Notes under the pieces: model-generated | What the model was told of the DNA's origin: nothing | Databases searched by the model: none | What the model saw: the letters and a program-made list of their open reading frames with translations, nothing else | In this document: positions 6,115 to 8,629 of the stretch, piece after piece | Layout: each line of letters begins with the position of its first letter | Numbering within the stretch: position 1 is the first letter of the stretch | Assembly: GCA_014523525.1 (NCBI GenBank) | Contig: JAATVL010000158.1 | Coordinates: 1 to 8,629 of the forward strand | Direction of reading: 5' to 3' | DNA length: 8,629 nucleotides | Source: Nitrososphaerales archaeon TH703 | GTDB taxonomy: Archaea; Thermoproteota; Nitrososphaeria; Nitrososphaerales; Nitrososphaeraceae | Made by a program: the position numbers and the translations under genes

Positions 6115-6480
6115 TTGCAAACAAATGGCAATGATTGGATCAATCTCACTGTAAAATTCACTAGTAACTGTAAGACCTGTGGAAAGAGAATATCAAAAGG
6201 TGAGCTGGCATTATGGTCAAGATCAAGTAAATCAATAAAACATGTAGACTGCCATACAAGAGATTTATCAAATCCATCCTATGTTTCAATTAATGCTAAA
6301 CAACTAAAGTGTGCTATCTGTGGTTCATTAGCTGGATGTACCGAATGTGAATTTGAGAAAGATTGCGACAGAACTCTAGTTTCACAATTATGCATTTGTA
6401 AGAAATGCTATGATGATAAAGAGGCCTTGGAAAATTACTATAATGTTATCAACTCTTTTGTAACTGGTAAAAAGTCATGA
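6115..6480 (+). CDS. Cysteine-rich, probably zinc-binding protein
   Basis: 121 residues with 11 cysteines. The N-terminal part (about 17-47) has the pattern Cys-X2-Cys-Gly, Lys-Gly-Glu, Trp and then His43-X2-Cys46 (CKTCG ... HVDC), matching a treble-clef or PARP-type-like C2HC zinc site. The second part (about 64-100) has CAIC (66/69), CTEC (75/78), C84 and CICKKC (93/95/98), enough for one or two more sites. I infer nucleic-acid or protein binding; no enzyme motif is visible. The start is TTG at 6115: no ATG or GTG lies in frame between the upstream stop (6064-6066) and the first Cys pair. A weak TATA-like ATTATTAT lies about 27 nt upstream. The gene ends in TGA and is followed by a hairpin/T-run terminator. 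Confidence 0.8.
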   Translation: MQTNGNDWINLTVKFTSNCKTCGKRISKGELALWSRSSKSIKHVDCHTRDLSNPSYVSINAKQLKCAICGSLAGCTECEFEKDCDRTLVSQLCICKKCYDDKEALENYYNVINSFVTGKKS

Positions 6481-6485
6481 TTCTA

Positions 6486-6527
6486 TCAATTCTCCATCAG
6501 AATTGACAAAGATATCCCCTTTTTTTA
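6486..6527 (+). terminator. Hairpin plus T-run terminator
   Basis: TCAATTCT (6486-6493) and AGAATTGA (6499-6506) form a perfect 8-bp stem with a 5-nt loop, followed by CCCC and a run of eight T at about 6520-6527. It lies immediately after the TGA of the cysteine-rich protein gene and ahead of the J-domain gene promoter. Confidence 0.65.
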
Positions 6528-6553
6528 TTGAAATAGTTTCGTTTTGTCAAGAG

Positions 6554-6565
6554 TGATTAAATAAT
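6554..6565 (+). promoter_or_regulatory. TATA-like promoter box for the J-domain/ferredoxin gene
   Basis: GATTAAATAATA is centred about 27 nt upstream of the ATG at 6587. Together with the preceding terminator it indicates a separate, probably leaderless transcription unit. Confidence 0.55.
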
Positions 6566-6586
6566 AGGTACTGACAGTCTAATTAG

Positions 6587-7168
6587 ATGGATAGTCGGGG
6601 GTATTATGCCATTCTTGGAGTCTCACAAGATGCTAATTTTCAAGAGATAAATAAATCATATAGAAAAGTTGCAAAAAAATATCACCCTGACAGAAACAAA
6701 TCGCCCCATGCAGAAGAGTTAATCAAAAAAATTAATGAAGCATTCGAAACTCTTTCTGATAGGAGGAAGAGAAAACAATACGATAGAGAATCATCCAATA
6801 TATTTGATCTAGATTCGAATAATGAAGAAAAAGAAGAGAATTTATCAGATCAAAAACAAACGAATTCACATAAATTTGCAAAGCCGGAATCCGAAAATAA
6901 TCTTGGTTATGATAACTTACTTCTAGACACTATCAGAAGTAGATTTCATATTCTGATTGAACCCAGCTTGTGTTTGGCATTTGGGGGATGTGAATCCATA
7001 GCACCAAAGGTGTTTGTAGTTGATAAAAGTAAACACATTAATCCTAAGGCAAGAGTCGAATCAGAAACGGCAGATACTCTAGATAGGATCGTTATGGCAG
7101 CTCAAGCATGTCCTACAAAGGCAATAAAGATCATAGATAGATATACTGGAAATCAAATATATCCATGA
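6587..7168 (+). CDS. J-domain/ferredoxin fusion protein (DnaJ-Fer)
   Basis: 193 residues. The N-terminal J domain (about 5-67) carries the essential HPD tripeptide (33-35) between helices II and III, then KKINEAFETLSD and the terminal RKQYDR. A charged, Asn/Glu/Ser-rich linker (about 70-115) leads to a bacterial-type ferredoxin domain (about 118-184) with EPSLCLAFGGC, APKVFVVD and AACPTKAI-like ACPTKAI. The J domain stimulates the ATPase of DnaK; the ferredoxin domain binds an iron-sulfur cluster. J-domain/ferredoxin fusions have been described from Thaumarchaeota and plant plastids, with transfer between them proposed. Here only three cluster cysteines are visible (C129, C135, C175); the second Cys of the usual 4Fe-4S motif is Phe132, so a 3Fe-4S cluster is more likely. 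Inferred role: redox-sensitive co-chaperone or Fe-S-linked folding. No DnaK gene is in the window. Confidence 0.93.
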   Translation: MDSRGYYAILGVSQDANFQEINKSYRKVAKKYHPDRNKSPHAEELIKKINEAFETLSDRRKRKQYDRESSNIFDLDSNNEEKEENLSDQKQTNSHKFAKPESENNLGYDNLLLDTIRSRFHILIEPSLCLAFGGCESIAPKVFVVDKSKHINPKARVESETADTLDRIVMAAQACPTKAIKIIDRYTGNQIYP

Positions 7169-7211
7169 AGGGAAATAATATCATCGTTGACTAAAGGATT
7201 CTTCTCGCCAA

Positions 7212-7637
7212 TCAAATATCATTAAATAATCTCATATGTTCAGCCATAATACACCTATTGAATACAACATCTATCTTGTTATCTAAGGCAATTTTTTCTG
7301 CTTCCACATCGTGAATACCTTCCTGTAACCAGATGACACTAATTCCAGGTTTTTTTATGGAATCTTCTACTACCGGATAGACATCCTTAGAGGGCCTAAA
7401 CACATCTATTATGTCTATTTGCGATTTGATATCTGATATGTGAGAATATGTTCTTCTACCGAGTATTTCACTAGCTATTGGATTTACAGGTATAATATTA
7501 TATCCTCTTTCCATCATATATTTAGGAACAAGGTGTGCTGGCTTGGCAGCATCTCTTGACATTCCCACAACTGCTATATTTCTAAAATTGTAAATTTTTC
7601 GAATTTGCTCGTCTGTATGATTATCTGTTATACTCAT
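7212..7637 (-). CDS. CoA-binding-domain protein (YccU-like)
   Basis: 141 residues, the normal length of single-domain CoA_binding_2 proteins. The Rossmann-like fold is seen in RNIAVVGMSRDAAKPAH (19-35), with the glycine-containing nucleotide loop, then YNIIPVNP (46-53), DIIDVFRPS (75-83), VIWLQEGIHDVEAEKIA (101-117) and VVFNRCIMAEH (124-134), the conserved C-terminal signature. Proteins of this family bind CoA or a related nucleotide; the physiological role of the stand-alone form is unclear. Cytoplasmic, with no signal peptide. ATG start at 7635-7637 with a TATA-like box 25 nt upstream, lying inside a palindrome. It is convergent with the J-domain gene (43 bp gap, no clear terminator) and divergent from the small basic ORF. 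Confidence 0.93.
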   Translation of the reverse strand: MSITDNHTDEQIRKIYNFRNIAVVGMSRDAAKPAHLVPKYMMERGYNIIPVNPIASEILGRRTYSHISDIKSQIDIIDVFRPSKDVYPVVEDSIKKPGISVIWLQEGIHDVEAEKIALDNKIDVVFNRCIMAEHMRLFNDI

Positions 7638-7653
7638 GAGGATCTACCGTAAT

Positions 7654-7670
7654 AATCATTTAAAATGATT
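7654..7670. promoter_or_regulatory. 17-bp palindrome over the promoter of the CoA-binding gene
   Basis: AATCATTT and AAATGATT form perfect 8-bp arms around one central A. The centre reads TTTAAAAT and lies 25 nt upstream of the start at 7637, so it is also the likely TATA box. A regulator dimer bound here would block the promoter. A chance AT-rich palindrome is possible. Confidence 0.4.
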
Positions 7671-7691
7671 GTACAAATTGATGCTATATGG

Positions 7692-7701
7692 TATTTATAC
7701 T
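7692..7701 (+). promoter_or_regulatory. TATA-like box for the small basic ORF
   Basis: TATTTATACT is centred about 26 nt upstream of the GTG at 7722, the spacing expected for a leaderless start. It is the main non-coding support for that ORF. Confidence 0.45.
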
Positions 7702-7721
7702 GAACAATCTGTATTCCCTCT

Positions 7722-7823
7722 GTGAAACTAGGAACAAAAACTCACGCATACAGCGCGCGAAGAAGTGAAAGTAAGAAAATAGAAAAATCTAAAAAAAGGA
7801 AAAGAAATATCCCAAGAACTTGA
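7722..7823 (+). CDS. Tiny, highly basic protein (33 residues), possibly ribosome-associated
   Basis: GTG start at 7722, TGA at 7821-7823, with an in-frame stop at 7701-7703 and no ATG in the frame. The product has 13 Lys/Arg among 33 residues (KLGTKTHAYSARRSESKK, then IEKSKKRKRNIPRT). Lys/Arg patches separated by Ser are typical of small RNA-binding and ribosomal proteins. The stretch RSxSxKIEKxKKRK-x-IPR is loosely reminiscent of archaeal ribosomal protein eS30 (KVRSQTPKIE ... PR), but the eS30 N-terminal HGSLTKAGK is missing and the frame stops right after PRT. It may be an eS30-like remnant or an unrelated basic protein. The DNA is strongly purine-biased on the plus strand, so low-complexity chance is a real alternative. 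The well-placed TATA box favours a real gene. Confidence 0.45.
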   Translation: MKLGTKTHAYSARRSESKKIEKSKKRKRNIPRT

Positions 7824-7861
7824 TAAAATTTAAAAGTTTTGTAATAAAGTAGAAAAAATAT

Positions 7862-7880
7862 ATTAAAGTTAACCTTTAAT
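7862..7880. other. Inverted repeat upstream of the TFB gene
   Basis: ATTAAAG and CTTTAAT form perfect 7-bp arms around TTAAC. It lies 39 bp after the stop of the basic ORF and about 20 bp before the first TATA-like element of the TFB promoter region. It could be a transcript-end hairpin or an operator; the sequence alone does not decide. Confidence 0.35.
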
Positions 7881-7897
7881 TTGGAATAGTTCTAAAA

Positions 7898-7970
7898 TTA
7901 TATATATATATTAGCAGCTCAGAAATATTTACGCCAATACTTATATATGAGAAAAAAACATAAATATAAG
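7898..7970 (+). promoter_or_regulatory. Multiple TATA-like boxes upstream of the TFB gene
   Basis: Three TATA-like elements follow each other: an alternating TA run (7898-7914), CTTATATATG (7940-7949) and ATAAATATAAG (7960-7970). The last would start transcription near 7991, giving a leader of about 17 nt, which fits the presence of a ribosome binding site. The others could give longer leaders. Confidence 0.45.
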
Positions 7971-7995
7971 AAACAAACATTGTCTCAATTTTTGT

Positions 7996-7999
7996 GGAG
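7996..7999 (+). promoter_or_regulatory. Ribosome binding site deciding the TTG start of TFB
   Basis: GGAG lies 8 nt before the TTG at 8008. No ATG or GTG is in frame between the upstream stop (7948-7950) and the zinc ribbon, so this site fixes the start. It contrasts with the mostly leaderless-looking genes elsewhere in the window. Confidence 0.5.
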
Positions 8000-8007
8000 T
8001 ATTAGAA

Positions 8008-8629
8008 TTGGTTAAAGATATTTCTTTGTTCAGTGACCGCTGTCCTAGATGTGGAAAGGGTCCAATGGTCACAGATAATTCAAGCGGTGAAATGTTTTGT
8101 GGAAATTGTGGATTTGTAGTTACAGAACGTATTGAAGAAACTGGACCAGAATGGAGGGCATTTTCAAAAGAAGAACATGAAGACCGTAGTCGTGCTGGCA
8201 TTCCAACATCACTTGCAATGCATGATATGGGACTTGCTACAATAATTGGACCTGTCGATAAGGATGCATCTGGAAAGCCATTATCAGCATCCATGAAAAG
8301 TACTATTGAGAGGTTAAGAACTTGGGATAGTCGGAGTCAAGTTCATGAGCCAGTAGATCGCAATTTCAGGCAAGCTTTTAGTGAACTAGATAGGCTAAAA
8401 GATAAACTTGCAGTTGGCGATGCTGTAATCGAAAAAGCTGCATATGTATATAGAAAAGCACTTGAAAAGGGACTCGTAAGGGGAAGATCTATTTCTGCCC
8501 TCGTGGCTGCCGCACTTTACGCAGCTTGCAGAGATACTGAAACTCCAAGAACTTTGAAAGATATTGCTCATGCAAGTAATATCAAGAAGAAGGATGTAGC
8601 CAGATGTTATAGACTATTGATCAGGGAGC
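8008..8629 (+). CDS. tfb: Transcription initiation factor B (TFB), 3' truncated by the window end
   Basis: About 207 residues of a protein that is usually around 300. TFB bridges the TBP-TATA complex and RNA polymerase and sets the start site. Visible in order: an N-terminal zinc ribbon with CPRC (12/15) and CGNC (31/34); the B-reader/B-linker region with GPEWRAFS and RAGIPTSLAMHDMGLATIIG; and the first cyclin repeat (from about 111) with FRQAFSELDRLKD, SISALVAAALYAACR and TPRTLKDIA, ending at the window edge in YRLLIRE. All four zinc ligands and the reader motif are intact. TTG start with the ribosome binding site described above. Ammonia-oxidising archaea often carry several TFB genes; which paralogue this is cannot be told. 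A 19-bp piece of this gene recurs at 5314-5332. Confidence 0.97.
   Translation, partial: MVKDISLFSDRCPRCGKGPMVTDNSSGEMFCGNCGFVVTERIEETGPEWRAFSKEEHEDRSRAGIPTSLAMHDMGLATIIGPVDKDASGKPLSASMKSTIERLRTWDSRSQVHEPVDRNFRQAFSELDRLKDKLAVGDAVIEKAAYVYRKALEKGLVRGRSISALVAAALYAACRDTETPRTLKDIAHASNIKKKDVARCYRLLIRE

Noticed and set aside
7688..7768. 26-residue plus-strand frame overlapping the basic ORF
   Set aside because: Shorter, no motif, and its ATG is not at leaderless distance from a TATA box; the GTG frame at 7722 fits the promoter better.
7941..8294. Minus-strand 117-codon frame opposite TFB
   Set aside because: Antisense to the TFB zinc ribbon and B-linker, which are unmistakable on the plus strand.
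1..8629. CRISPR arrays, insertion sequences and attachment sites
   Set aside because: No regularly spaced repeats of CRISPR length, no transposase or integrase motifs, and no terminal repeats were seen on reading through both strands.

Overview
The window looks like chromosomal DNA of an ammonia-oxidising archaeon (class Nitrososphaeria, former Thaumarchaeota), probably an AT-rich soil-type member such as Nitrososphaera or Nitrosocosmicus. The genus is inferred, not shown. Support comes from four things: the tail of a copper nitrite reductase fused to a plastocyanin-like domain, a transcription factor B gene, a J-domain/ferredoxin fusion of the kind described from Thaumarchaeota, and several Asn-sequon-rich exported proteins. 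Many starts have a TATA-like box about 25-27 nt upstream and no Shine-Dalgarno site, as expected for archaeal leaderless transcripts. Several starts are TTG or GTG.

Layout. 1-697 (+): 3' end of a NirK-type multicopper oxidase, a low-complexity, sequon-rich linker and a C-terminal type 1 copper domain, followed by a T-rich terminator. 837-2765 (-): a ClC chloride channel/transporter with two C-terminal CBS domains and unusual pore motifs. 2967-3146 (+): a small single-span membrane protein. 3217-3774 (-): an exported, sequon-rich protein with an Ig-like domain; a perfect palindrome separates these two convergent genes. 3775-4106: mostly intergenic, with a stop-free minus-strand frame that may be a small gene or relic. 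4107-5216 (+): an exported YVTN-type beta-propeller protein. 5217-5766: mostly intergenic, but with a possible fragment of a TFB gene and a 42-residue zinc-ribbon gene. 5767-6036 (+): an unrecognised 89-residue protein. 6115-6480 (+): a protein with 11 cysteines, probably zinc-binding. 6587-7168 (+): the J-domain/ferredoxin fusion. 7212-7637 (-): a CoA-binding-domain protein. 7722-7823 (+): a 33-residue, very basic ORF with a well-placed TATA box. 8008 to the end (+): a 3'-truncated TFB gene with a TTG start.

The genes do not form one evident pathway. Most appear singly transcribed, each with its own promoter, and strands alternate. The left half (1-5216) is biased to envelope and extracytoplasmic proteins: copper enzyme, anion transport, glycoprotein-like secreted proteins and a surface propeller. 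The right half holds small cytoplasmic metal-binding, redox and chaperone-type proteins and a basal transcription factor. I found no CRISPR array, insertion sequence, tRNA or rRNA, and no convincing new multi-gene system. The points most worth checking are the NirK-plastocyanin fusion, the three-cysteine ferredoxin domain joined to a J domain, the altered ClC signature motifs, the tiny basic ORF, the TFB-like fragment and the minus-strand frame at 3855-4016.
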